NCBI GenBank assembly: GCA_022702545.1
Contig: JAHRBC010000003.1
Span: 3,720,001-3,784,000 of the forward strand
Direction of reading: 5' to 3'
DNA from: Phycomyces nitens
Lineage: Eukaryota; Mucoromycota; Mucoromycetes; Mucorales; Phycomycetaceae
DNA: 64,000 bases
Of this stretch, positions 22,848 through 34,867 are shown one piece after another. A program made the position numbers and the translations under genes. Each line of letters opens with the position of its first letter. The first letter of the stretch is position 1. The notes beneath the pieces were generated by a model. It was not told the DNA's origin. It did no database searches and saw only the letters and a list, made by a program, of their open reading frames with translations.

Positions 22848-23079
22848 AAAGTAGAATCCTCTGTAATGTAAAAAAAAAAAGAAAAAAAGTGTTGTGCGAT
22901 GCATGCTCAGAGAACACGATCCATATTCATTAAGATCCTTTGGCAAAGAAAGACTCTACAAGGTGGAGTGGTATGAAAAGAAAGATAAAGACTACTTGTG
23001 TTATTAAGAATATTGGAGAGATATAAATATAGAAAAACTACAAGGGGAATGAACACCCTTTAGGTGTGTTTCGAATTAA

Positions 23080-25659
23080 TTAAGCACGGTTCTGGGTTGA
23101 TTCTTCATTTTTGATATCGGGTACATTCACAACCACGACTTCTGGGTGTTCTTGGGGTGGACCGGTCGCTTCATTTGACGTCTTGTTCTCTGTCTCTTTA
23201 TTTGGTGGTCCCCTTTTGCGCATCTCATGATGCTCTATGAACAAGGAGCTGATGAAGCCTACAAGATAATGTCAATTGGATATTGTATGATTTGGTAATA
23301 AAAATATGTCTTACCAAGTCCGGCCGTTGCTGTCAAGACATGCCAAATTAGCTTGAGCCCATCAGTGTATACTTCCAGGACAATGTCCAGGTATTCTTCA
23401 GGAAGGCCATTGTTAATGTATTCTGAAGACAGGATTACCAATTGTGCTTGTTCATTTGGTATACGAAGCGGAAGGTCATGAGTGAGAGTTGAATTGAGGA
23501 TAGTTGATGCAATAGCTAATCAACAAAATCAAAAATAAATAATCTTGTCTTTTTATGTCGTATGATGATGTTTACCGACTCCAAGAGCACCACCAAGGAC
23601 ACGAGTAAAACTTCCTAGGCCCGTTACAACAGCTAATTCAAAGTAACTTGCAATGTCAGTGATAGCCAGCCTATTGGTGTGATGCAATTGCACATTACCG
23701 ATATCTTGTTTTGCTACTGCAGCCTGCAGTGCGATTACTGATGAAGCAAACATACATCCCATTCCTTTAATATATGTAAAATGGTTTAATATACGGACTT
23801 GGTTGATATTTTTGATATTTACCGAGACCTCCTATGACAGTAAAGCCATATACCTCTAAGAAATGGAGTTTAATTAGTGTTTTATTGATATATGCATTGG
23901 ATTTTACAAATCAACTTACTTGACCAGGATGTATATCTGTCAAAAAGAGACAAAAGTCCAAGACACAGGGACAGCAAGGCCAACCCAACAGTTAAACTAT
24001 AAAATAAAAGGGGGTTTTAATATGACATGAAACAAAATGTTACAAAACCTACAGAGGACGATAACTGCCAGTCTTTGAAATCGAATATCCAGTGCTAGTC
24101 GATACGACACAGATGACCATCTGCATTGGGATCAACCTTATGCCTGACCACATTGCGGTATCCTTTCTGACGACTTGGAAATAAACTGGAAGGTAATATA
24201 TAACTCCCAGGAACGACATGCCAAAAAACCAATTGGTAAACAAGACGCTTACAACAGATCTGTTCTTAAACAGCCGTGGAGGCATCAATGGTTCCTTTGC
24301 AAATTTGGATTCGACTAGGCATAACAGACCCACGAGAATGATTGAGACGACTAGAGGCACAATGACGGCTGCGGATTTCCAAGGGAATGTCTGACCACCG
24401 AAATTCAATGCCACCAGAAAGAGAGTGGCAAATGCAAGGACAATGACGGTTCCAACATAATCAACGCGTTTTAATTTATCAATCAGCTTTCCCTTTGGTA
24501 CAGGCAAATCCAAAAAGAGCAATAGCATGGCGAGAGCAATTCCGCCGATGGGTAGACTATAAAGATACAACTCTTTGAGGATCTTGAACGATAAACAAGG
24601 TATATAGCTTACTTGATATAAAAGTTCCAGCGCCATGTTACATAGTCTGTGAAACTTCCCTATATGATTGAAATCAGGATTAGATGTCTTGGTGGTTTAT
24701 TTGTATGGACGTACTCCAATCAAAGGGCCAAATATACTGGCCATGGCAAACACTGCATTGATTAGCCTAACTTGAATGGTTAGAGATCAACAAAGTACTT
24801 GCATTTACGAGATATTTTCGATTAAATATATTCTTACCCTTGATAGCTGCCTCTTTTCTCGAGTGGAACAATATCTGATATGATTACAAAGACCTAGAAC
24901 TAAAATAAGTTTATGTGCAAAATCCCTAGAAGATTACATTATTACCATGGAGAAAATACCGGCAGCTCCTATACCGGCCACAGCACGAAAGACGATAAGC
25001 ATGATCATGCTCTATTGGGTAGATTACAGAATTGGTTTATGAGAGTTGGAAATATGGTCGAGAAATTGGAGTAAGAATAGGTAAGATAGAAAACCAGTTT
25101 ACTGCGTACTTTTGCGGCTCCACATAGAATTGATCCAAATAGAAATAGACAGATTCCAAAGATCAAGATTAGCTTTCTACCGAAAATATCAGAGAATTTT
25201 GCGAATAGAGGCTCTAAGGTTTGGTAATGGTTTGAATTAAGATAATTGATAAAGGGTTTGTGGCTTACGGAATGCATCAAATGTTAACATATAGGCTGTA
25301 GCAACCCATGCAACAATCGACGTTTGATTAAAGTCGGATCCGATTCGAGGAAGGGCCGTGGCAACGATTGTACTATTTTTCTTATCAGATTAAATTTCTA
25401 TAGCGTACAAATAAATTGATCCCGATCAATACCTGTCTAGGGCCGCCAAGAATAAGGATATCTGAAGACCAAGAAAAGTCAAGATTCGTCTTGTCCTTTT
25501 TGCTTTCTTTAATTTTGCTTCTTCTGCTGGATCGAGCGGCTCTTCTGGTGGAGCCGGCTTGTCCTGCCCATTGGTAGCCGGGGTGCCTTGGGGACTTACT
25601 GTCGAGTCATTTGAAACATTCGATTGTATAGAGAATTTGGGGTCGCTTTCTGCCTTCAT
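23080..25659 (-). CDS. MFS transporter, DHA2-type (14 TM)
   Basis: A minus-strand gene with about ten short introns, ATG at 25659 and TAA at 23082-23080. The cytosolic N-terminus is Pro/Glu/Lys-rich. TM1 has 'LFLAALDR' joined by splicing to 'TIVATALPRIGSDF', the DHA motif D1. 'FAKFSDIFGRKLIL' is motif A, 'RAVAGIGAAG' is motif B, 'SIFGPLIGG' is motif C and 'WRWNFYIKLPIG' is the DHA2 signature. More TM segments follow ('VGTVIVLAFATLFLVAL', 'VLFTNWFFGMSFLGVIYYLP'). The cytosolic tail ends 'NEESTQNRA'. Relatives export drugs, toxic metabolites or siderophores from the plasma or vacuolar membrane; the substrate cannot be read here. The TTG/ATG context favours the ATG that gives 'MKAESDPK'. Confidence 0.92.
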
Positions 25660-26586
25660 GTCCAATGTTATGTGAGCAAGTGAAAGAGGTTGAATTGTAA
25701 ATGTTTGAGTTTTTTTGCTTTTTATTGAATTTATTTCTTAACCTTAAATCAATGTTACCAAAGATTTCTAATAATTGCTTTTCAATCAAGGTCTGTTGCA
25801 AATAGGTTTTAGTGTAGAAAGCAAGGTATTATTAGAAACTAATTTCCTTAATGATCTGTTTGTCTTTCTGGTTCTGTAAGACTTTATGATATAGAAGCGG
25901 GGAGTATCGGCGATGTCCGAATTTGGTTGCATTTACCAAGACGTGTTTGTAGTGTTGATCATTTGAGATTTGCATGGGATTCTAAGAGACCTAAAGGGAA
26001 AACTCTTTACCAATCAAATGTCTTTGTTTGGTGACAATTTCACTTCTTTTAATACAAACAAGCCATGAGCGATCTGTTCAAAGAAGTAAGATGTAAAAGA
26101 CACTGTGGGGACTTTAATTTTTCTAACCAGAGGATAAATTATCTTTTTATGGTATAAATAACCATACAAATTACGGACGTTTGTGGAATATCAGATACCA
26201 CAGGTTATGATGATTAAACTAAATCTGATTAACAAGAATAGGTCCTATTTCTACAATGATCCTTTGAAGATTTTATCCTTTGTGTAAGCCTTATTGCCAA
26301 GATGATCGTATTCTTGAAACTCATTAAACGAGGGTCTTTGGTAGTACAAGAGGCATTTATGGTATTATTATACTAAAAGTCGATAGCACGTTCAATATTC
26401 AAAAATGTACTAAAGGTCAACTGAATTGAATATGTTTTTCTTTGAACAATTTTTTTAACCATGCCAAATGGATTCATTTTGCATTCAAACCGGATTACAA
26501 TGTCGTTTCTAGAGCTATAAAAATTCATGTACCTTGATGTATCTACCCCTCTTACACTATAAACAATTGATTCTAATGATTGAAGA
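25660..26586. other. Intergenic, MFS upstream region
   Basis: About 930 bp of AT-rich DNA between the MFS start and the end of the acyl-CoA ligase (same strand). It should contain the MFS promoter. No coding frame, RNA gene or clear repeat was found. Confidence 0.5.
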
Positions 26587-28660
26587 TTAAAGACGTGCTT
26601 TCAATAAGGAACCTTGTTCTTCTTCTTGTTCCCGCTTAATCCACCTCCTCACTTCCTTTCTCAGGATCTTCCCACTGACACTTTTGGGAATCTTGTCAAC
26701 AACATGGATCCCACCACGCAGCCTCTTGTAAGCTGTCACACTAGCGTTTACAAACGTATGGAGCTCGTGGTTGAGCCCATCAGTCATCTTGGCCGTATCT
26801 TGAAGTACCACATACGCACGAGGAATCTCAGTTGCTTGTACAGTGTCATATAGCCCAACTACGCAGCAATCTGCAATAGATGCATGGCTCATCAAAATAG
26901 CCTCAAGTTCTGTTCAAGTAAGATTATGAGATTAGACTGATAACCACAAGGTACAATGCAATCGAAAGATATGTACCTGCTGGAGCCACTTGATAGCCTT
27001 TGTACTTGATTAATTCCTTGAGGCGATCAATGATGTAGAATTCATTAGTCTCTTTGTCAAATTTGGCTATATCCCCGGTGCGCATCCAGCCATTTTCCAT
27101 AAATGTCTCTGCATTGGCAGTGGTGTTGTTTAAATAGCCTTTCATGATCTGAGGCCCACGAATCACAAGTTCGCCCACTTTATCAGGTCCAAGCTCTATG
27201 TGTTGATGATTAGTTTAGTAAATCAAGGTTATTTTCTGTCCTGTACCATTGCATGCTTCATCGATCAACTTTGCTTCCATGTTTGACAACAGAACGCCAG
27301 TCGATCCTTTGTTGTTATTGAGTTAGTTTCCAATGAACTAGCCACTCGAGAGCAATTTCCCCCAGAAAAGGTACCTGGTGGACTTTCACCGACTCTTTGG
27401 TAGATACAGCCTGCTGTAGTTTCCGTCATTCCGTAGCTTTATTTGATTTGATTTTTCGTGGGAGTTTTGTAAGATCCATGTCAAAGCTTTGTATCCTGGA
27501 CTTACCCTTGTCTTACATGAACAGGTATACGCTTATGTAGAGCGTCAATGTGCTCTCGGCCTAATGGAGCAGCTCCACATCCTATGATCCGCAGAGATGA
27601 CAGATCATAGTTTTCTACTGCAGGGTGCTTGGCCAAATGAACCGCTAAAACATACAAATCAGAATCTCCTGGCTTGGTTTGGTTTGGTTTGGTTTGGCTT
27701 GGAGATCTTACCGACTGGTGGCACAATGTTGATAATCGTGATTTGATGCTTCTGAACAAGCTGGCAAAAGGCCTCGACATCGTATTTGGCCATCACGACT
27801 ACGGGTGTCAAAGAGTAGAAAGCGCGAAGGACTAGGGTTGTGAGCCCAAAGATGTGAAAGAACGGCAGAAAGGCCAGGATTCTGTCAGTAACCTTGTTAG
27901 TATCACCATTCTCAAATCTTGTCACTTGGATGATTTGGGCAACAAAATTGCGGTGAGTAAGCATTACACCCTTTGCGATTCCTGTAGTGCCGCTCGAGAA
28001 GCAGATAAATGCGACATCGTTTACAGAGTCGATATCAAGAGGGAGCTTTACGGCACAGTGGTCTCCAAGCAAGCTGTAAAATGGCTTTATCTGGCCAACA
28101 GCTTGGTCTCCGAAAATAAAGATGCGTTCTTGTGGGATACCAACTTGTGCGCACACCTCGGTCAAAACAGGAAGAAGACTGGGGACAGTAACAAGCGCTT
28201 TTGCTCCAGAAGTTTGGATTTGATGGTAAAACTCAGCTGGGACAAGGTTAGCTGGGTATTGGCTACTTTATTTGTCGACATAGTTACCTTTTGTGTAGGC
28301 GGGGTTCCTATGGAAACAGTCAGCTATGAAAATTCCCAAGTAAAGAACTTACCCTGGGCTGATGGTACATTTTGCTGCAAGAAGTGAGAAGTACAAAAGA
28401 GCATGATCGTACTGGTTCGGAGCAAATACAGCTACTACATCTCCTTTAGAAAGCCCGGCTGATTTGTTCCAACCGGTGGCTAGACGGCCAGAGATGTCTC
28501 GAACCTGAGAAAATGTAAGAGATCTTTGGGATTCGGCATCGATAAGAACTTCTCTATCTTGAGGGCGTGTTGTATTGTAATCATTTGGTAGAAACAAGAA
28601 GGAGTAAATGTCAATATCTGGAAGACTAATTGGCTCGGCTAAAGAAGTATAAACAACCAT
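26587..28660 (-). CDS. 4-coumarate-CoA-ligase-like acyl-CoA synthetase, probably peroxisomal
   Basis: A minus-strand ANL-family enzyme with ATG at 28660 and TAA at 26589-26587. The N-terminal domain includes '[19 protein letters not shown]'. The P-loop is '[13 protein letters not shown]'. 'LPFFHIFGL' and '[10 protein letters not shown]' follow. 'YGMTET' is the A5 motif and '[12 protein letters not shown]' is A7. '[13 protein letters not shown]' is the hinge, and 'SVSGKILRK' holds the A10 lysine that makes the acyl-adenylate. The protein ends in A-R-L, a valid PTS1-type tripeptide, so peroxisomal import is likely. The carboxylic acid used (fatty acid, cinnamate-like or other) is not set by the motifs seen. 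About six introns; one contains a GGTTT repeat (27671-27702). Divergent from the helicase gene. Confidence 0.9.
27671..27702 (+). repeat. Pentanucleotide repeat in an intron of the acyl-CoA ligase
   Basis: GGCTT, then four GGTTT units, then GGCTTGG on the plus strand, inside a short intron of the minus-strand gene. It is bounded by CTCCT on one side and GGAGA on the other. Confidence 0.7.
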
Positions 28661-29121
28661 TGATGATTATTTGTTTATGAAAGAAAGAGAAAATCTGGGG
28701 TGAATGGCAGTTTGGTTGTGCAGAGTCCTACCTTTTTGTACCAGTTCTAGGTTTGTAATATGCTCATCCACGGGTAAATATTATCTTGTTGTCGGAGAAA
28801 CACTTACAAAGAACGTCTGCCGTTTCCAAAACAACCTTGCAGCATAAAAATAGGTCTTTTTATTCTGCAATTCCCTTGATACATCTGTCAACACCACCTT
28901 GATCTGGTGGCCAGATGGTAAACCTCTTTATACCAACAGTAAACAAGATCTCTTTAGACACAGCCAATTGATCTCTACTGGATCAATCCTTCTCTTCTTG
29001 CCCATTTGACTTCAGATGTTTAATTTCATATCCCGTCTGATGACGCATCTCTTAAAATTATTATTGAACCTCTTGTGGCTTCATCCGACCAAATCAACCG
29101 CACGCATATCTGCACAACACC
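28661..29121. promoter_or_regulatory. Divergent promoter region, acyl-CoA ligase / helicase
   Basis: About 460 bp between two divergent start codons. The stretch is moderately AT-rich. No definite TATA box or repeat was recognised. Confidence 0.4.
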
Positions 29122-30649
29122 ATGTCATTCGATAAAAAAGCAGACGAGAAATTGACCTTTGAGACGTCTGAAAATGTACTTGTCCAGTAAGCCGAGTTAA
29201 CCAACGTCAACGATGACTTAGATCAGTGACTTTTATAGGTCAAAGTTGTTCCCACCTTCGACTCGATTGGCCTAAAGGAAGACCTTCTTCGTGGCATTTA
29301 CGCATACAACTTTGAGAAGCCTTCCGCTATCCAGCAGAGAGGTACATTACCTACACTATACTATATTGATTCTTGGTAAACAATCGAGACTCAATTATAA
29401 ACAATCTAGCCATCGTTCCCATCATCAGAGGTCGCGATGTGATTGCGCAAGCTCAGTCTGGTACGGGTAAGACCGCGACATTCTCGATCTCAGCTCTCCA
29501 GGCCATCGACACTTCCGTCAGAGAAACCCAGGCACTTATTCTCTCACCAACCCGTGAATTGGCAACACAGATCCAGAGCGTCGTCTTGGCTCTGGGAGAT
29601 TACATGAATGTTCAGTGCCATGCTTGTATTGGTGGTACCAGCGTGGGTGAAGATATGCGTAGATTGGAGAACGGTGTTCATGTAGTTTCTGGCACACCCG
29701 GACGCGTATATGATATGATTAGACGTCGCAGCATGCGCACTCGTAACATCAAGATGCTCATTCTTGATGAGGCTGATGAGTTACTTAACCGTGGATTCAA
29801 AGAACAGATCTACGATGTCTACCGCCATCTCCCACCTGCCACTCAGGTTGTAGTCCTTTCTGCAACACTTCCCCACGATGTTTTGGAAATGACCCAAAAC
29901 TTCATGACAGACCCTATTCGTATTCTTGTTAAGCGTGATGAGTTGACACTTGAGGGCATCAAACAATTCTTTGTATCCGTAGAACGTGAAGAATGGAAAT
30001 TTGATACTCTTTGCGATCTTTACGACACTCTTACCGTTACCCAGGCCGTAATTTTCTGCAATACCCGACGCAAGGTAGATTGGTTAACTGAGAAGATGCG
30101 TGAAGCAAACTTTACTGTTTCGGCCATGCACGGTGAAATGCCACAAAAGGAGAGAGATGCAATTATGCAAGAGTTCCGTCAGGGAGCAAGGTAATGCATA
30201 GTAAAAATATACAAATGCTTATTTCTCTGGATTTCGCCATCTACTAAACCATAAATTACTTCTTTAGTCGAGTCTTAATTACCACAGATGTCTGGGCTCG
30301 TGGTATCGATGTTCAGCAGGTATCTCTGGTTATCAAGTAAGTTTGGCAAGGCATCAAAGGGAAAGGATATAGGACTTATTTATGATTATCTGGGTGAATA
30401 GCTATGACTTGCCTTTCAACCGTGAAAACTACATCCATCGTATTGGTCGATCAGGTCGTTTCGGTCGCAAGGGTGTTGCGATCAACTTTGTCAAGGATGA
30501 GGACTTGAAGATTTTACGTGATATTGAACAATTCTACAGCACACAGATTGATGAAATGCCTATGAATGGTAAATTACAGACCATATTGCGAGAGTTCCAT
30601 GTACTTAATATTATTGTTCAATCTCTTTCTAGTTACGGATATGGTTTAA
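29122..30649 (+). CDS. FAL1: DEAD-box RNA helicase eIF4A-III / Fal1
   Basis: Starts at ATG 29122 and stops at TAA 30647. Exon 1 encodes '[18 protein letters not shown]'; exon 2 starts '[20 protein letters not shown]'. The Q motif lies in '[11 protein letters not shown]'. Motif I is 'AQSGTGKT', Ia 'PTRELA', Ib 'TPGRV', II 'DEAD', III 'SAT', V 'ARGIDV' and VI 'HRIGRSGR'. The spliced end is 'DEMPMNVTDMV', close to the eIF4A3 tail rather than canonical eIF4A. eIF4A3 is the ATP-dependent clamp of the exon junction complex; the yeast relative Fal1 works in 18S rRNA maturation. In an intron-rich genome the EJC role is plausible. It converges on the Sos7-like gene. Confidence 0.94.
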
Positions 30650-30919
30650 TCAGACTATGGAGACGGATAATAAAAAGAGTGAGAGAAAGTGTGTGTGAGA
30701 GAGAGAGAAAAATACATGGAAAAATGCTGATATATAGTATTTTGGTAATACTTGGCACATATATATATATACGATCCATAAAAGAACTTTTAACAAGAAC
30801 ATAATCCAGTTTTTTAACCAAATGAGAGGAAATATAGATACTAACCCTTGGGCATGGCTAATAGACCATATTTATTTGTTTATTTACAATTTACTTGTGA
30901 TGGCTATATTGAAAGTGAC

Positions 30920-32394
30920 CTAGATCATATTTAACCTATCCAGAGTTTCTTCCAAAATAAACATAATTTGCAAGTCGGGATGAAGCTTCTGGGCCTGTTT
31001 TACAATATTTCGAATGTTACATGGCCTTCCACCTGTTACCTATAAACAAGTTCAATTGACTATCCATAAATGCAGATGCTGTTTTGTGCTTACCTTTGCA
31101 TCAATGACCTGCCTAGAGAGAGGGTTCAATTTTATCTGTAGATCCTCTCGAGGTATTCCTTTGAACTTGACATGGATCATTGTATTAGACTCAATCTCCA
31201 TAGACTCAATTCCAACCATCATATTGAGAGCTTCTGTCATTTCATTAAACCTAGTAAATACACACCATTTTTCTGTTAATCAATGATCATATATGATCCA
31301 TGATAACCACTTACCATACTAGACGCTGTTCTATAGTTTGATCCTTTAATCTATTATGCTCTACAGCATCTTCTGCTTCCCGTTGTGCTATGCTCAGCTG
31401 TGCTTCAATATCACTAATCTCTTTCTCTTCGTCTTCCACCCTCCAACCGAGCTCTGTAAGTGCTTCTCTACGTGAATCCATAATCATATTGATATCATAA
31501 AAGTAGGTTGCCTGATGATCCAATATTTCCTTTGCTTCTTCAAGTGTATATCTACTTTCGTTGGTTACTAGCTCGTGTATCCGAGAAATCTCTTGTTCCT
31601 TGATAATAAGCAGATTAGAGCCAACATACAAAGGTATATAATTGTCTTACTTGTATATGAAGCCTATAGAGCTCTTGAATGATATTATCAGTTTTTTCTA
31701 ATAAATAGTTGCGAGCTATTGGAATTCAAATGATGTTCAAGTGTTAATAATATATTTACATGTATGAAAGCCATTAATCAACTTTGTATGTACGTGCATT
31801 TTTCGGATGACTCTAGTGTGTTCTTGATATCCCAATCAATCTTATTTGTGTTGGATTCAAGTAATTCAAGTCTCTTTTCAGCAGAATTGGTACTTTTCTC
31901 TATATATATAGATACTTTATCAGCAAGTGAACATTTGTATACTAATAGTTCAGGTAAAAACATTACCCATAGACAATATCTCATCTGAGGAAATGTCAAC
32001 AGGAGGTTCGTGAAAGATGATGTCAAAAAAGGTTTCTTTTGCCTTTTCCTCGACTAGATCATGAGCGAGCTGAGAACATAAGACCTATATAATCTTAAAT
32101 ATACATTGCTCTATTGTGCATTCCTGTGCTTTTATAAACCTTTTCATGATTCAATTCATTGATCTGTGCCTTAGGATGAAGTGGTAGATCTACTGAACTG
32201 TCGTCAGTTGGGATGCCTTGTAATAATCCAACTTTGGCGTAATATTCTTTTTGGGTGCGAGAGATGTGTTGATCAGTTTCTCTGTAGGTCTGCAGTTCTC
32301 TAGGGTCTGATCAGTCTTCTAGTATTTTCTATGGGCACCATTGAGCATACTTTATAAAGTCATCAAAGTCCTTGGGTGCATTAGATGCCTGCAT
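30920..32394 (-). CDS. Coiled-coil protein, Sos7-like kinetochore candidate
   Basis: A minus-strand gene with at least six short introns, ATG at 32394 ('MQASNAPKDFDDFIK') and TAG at 30922-30920. An N-terminal region holds 'EEKAKETFFDIIFHEPPVDISSDE', shown here only as its pattern E-K-x-K-E-x-F-F then E-P-P. It resembles the start of the fungal Sos7 coiled-coil domain. A long heptad-like region follows ('QEISRIHELVTNESRYTLEE', 'DEEKEISDIEAQLSIAQREA'). A small C-terminal alpha/beta unit ('MTEALNMMVGIESMEIES', 'HVKFKGIPREDLQIKL', 'LHPDLQIMFILEE') looks RWD-like, as in kinetochore subunits. If so it would act in Mis12/KNL1-linked spindle attachment. The family call rests on short pattern matches and is tentative; another RWD coiled-coil protein such as Spc24 is the alternative. 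Confidence 0.6.
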
Positions 32395-34867
32395 GTTTCA
32401 TAGATCAAGGAATGGAATTTGAAAACCAAGACCACAACCGTCACACTCACTTCTTTTTGATGTGCTGTTTATGAAAATTCAAGAATCCTAATGGGATTTC
32501 AAGATAACAATATTGATTTTTTATATTCTTGTATCTATTGATAAAAAACAGCTTCCTGGGTATTTTACATTGAAATGTGAATAATTTAAATCTAGAGAAT
32601 CTAAAAAAAGAAGCCGATTATAGTCTATATAAAACTCTCTTATATATATATATATTCAACAAAACCATTAATATTATTTGGCTTACATGATCCTAGATGT
32701 CAATTGAGATACTAGGGATTTTTCTATCGTTGATTTTGCTATTGAAACATTCCAATTGCAGTGAACTATCTTGAGAGACCTATATCCAATACAATCTGGT
32801 TTTGAAATTGGTGTCCTGGTGAATAAATATAATCCAAAGATTACATGGTAAATTTAATAATAGCAGACAAAAACAACACTTGAAGCTTTCAATAAAGACC
32901 TATTTGTTCTTTATACCATGAGTTGCATATTCCAATAGACTATCTGGTAAAAAGGGCTATTGTTTGGCTGTGTGTTACCAAATTTTTTACTTTCTTGTAT
33001 ATGGAATTCAAGAATGATTTGTAGATTGAATGAGCATGACGTGTAAAATAATCCAGGCTTGATTGAGAATGCATTGTAGAAATGAGTTTTTGGTGTTGTA
33101 ATGTGTTGAAATGGCATATATTTATATAGCATGCTTAATTTGGTGTAAATGATGAGCATGGAGCAATGTAATGTGTAATAGGGTGGCTAATAGAGTGCAT
33201 ATCAAGTGTATAATGCGCTAATGGTAATGTAATGTGCAATTGATCATTTCGACATTTTATTCGACATTAGTTTTTGTCAGTGATTTGGTACGCGTTGGCG
33301 TAAAAGCGTGAAAACAGTTGACAAATATGGAAATGTAAACAAAAAATCCAGAATTTTAAGGAGGCAGGAAAATCCGCTAAAGTGTTTCAGAATTCAAACG
33401 CTTGCTTCTCTTGCAAGATGTATTGGAAAATAATGAAACTGGAAGGACATGCTCAAGAAGTGTGGGACATGATGGTATTCAAGTTTGAACACTGATGAAC
33501 CAATAGATGAAGAGTAAGAGGGGTACAAAGACGAAGATTTGAAAAATTCAAGTTACGCGTCGTCTATTTGCACCACATTGAAAATAAAGGGGTGAGAAAA
33601 ATCCAAAAAATAAATTTTTCAACCATAATGATGAAAAAAATGCTCTATACTGTCAAATTGGTTCAGTGAGATATAGTTACTACTTTAAAAAGCGTGCTTC
33701 TATGTTATTTATAAATAAATATCACAAGCCAAACACTTGAGTAAATATTAATAATTAATTATTTTTAAGTGTGAAAAACAGAGCTAAATAACGCAATGAT
33801 TCATGTAAGCATAAGATTAAAAAAAAGAAAAAGTCTATATGATACCTAGCTTGAAATATTTTAGCTTGTCGAGCTAGCCTTAATTTTACAGCCTTGACTA
33901 GTTATTATTAAAATCTTTAGCTAGTAATTTATAGTCTATTATTCCCCATCTTTGCATTTACCATTTATATTTGTCAAAAGGTGAATACCAAGAGTTGATA
34001 TTTTATTTTTGTGCTAATCTTTTAGAGTTTGTTGTACAACTATTTTATACTTGCATTACTCTATAATTGACTTCATACTCTTATAAGAGTGATATAATCT
34101 TACAGTTTATGCAAGTCAATATGTCTGTTGAAGTATGAATAACTGTGCTAATGATCCATATAGTTTAGTGTTGGAGTATAAAATTGCCCTCACAATATAT
34201 ACCATAAATTCGGTAATTAAACCCAATAATTCAACGTAATCTGACTAATGGCAAAATGAAATTTGAATATTCCAGAGCATTCGCGCGCTAAAGAAAGCTA
34301 TTCAAGCTAAAAGGATGCGGCGCCTAATAGTTACAATCTTGGAAATCATATCGACCGATCAAGTGATAACATTAGGTATACTTGGGATTTCAATTATGTA
34401 TGATAAGCCTCGGGTGGGTTTACTACAGATATTGAAACATATGTCTCTCAATGCTCTTATTCTTGAACATAATATATATTACGCAAAAAAGGCATATCTA
34501 TATATCAATTGGATCTTACTTTTTAAATAAACAAAAACAGGTTATCTAGGGTTGGATCTATTGGATTAAATAATATTACTAATATGCGAATAACTGAATG
34601 GATACGAACATGGATATTTTGTATTATTCATCATATCAAAGTGCACCAATGTTTTTTTTTTAAAAAAAAAGACAGGGCATTTTATACAGGTTGAATCCAT
34701 TGATACATTTTGGACATAAAATCACATTTATTCATTCATCAATACTTGGTAAAGAGGACTCTAGTAATGTCTGTCTTAAAAATATCGTTAAATATTGCTA
34801 TCTACAAACACACCTTTAATTCTAGACTTGTTTTTATATATGTGTATATATATTTGAGATCAGTGTA
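32395..34867. other. Gene-poor AT-rich region
   Basis: About 2.5 kb with no supported gene. It contains dispersed GTAATGTG-like words around 33080-33240, poly-A/T runs and several short frames with no recognisable content. It lies between the 5' end of the Sos7-like gene and the 3' end of the RCC2-PHD gene, so it holds one promoter and one 3' UTR. Confidence 0.5.

Noticed and set aside
33290..33435. Basic 48-codon open stretch in the 32.4-34.9 kb region
   Set aside because: A stop lies directly upstream, no start or splice context fits and no family is recognisable.
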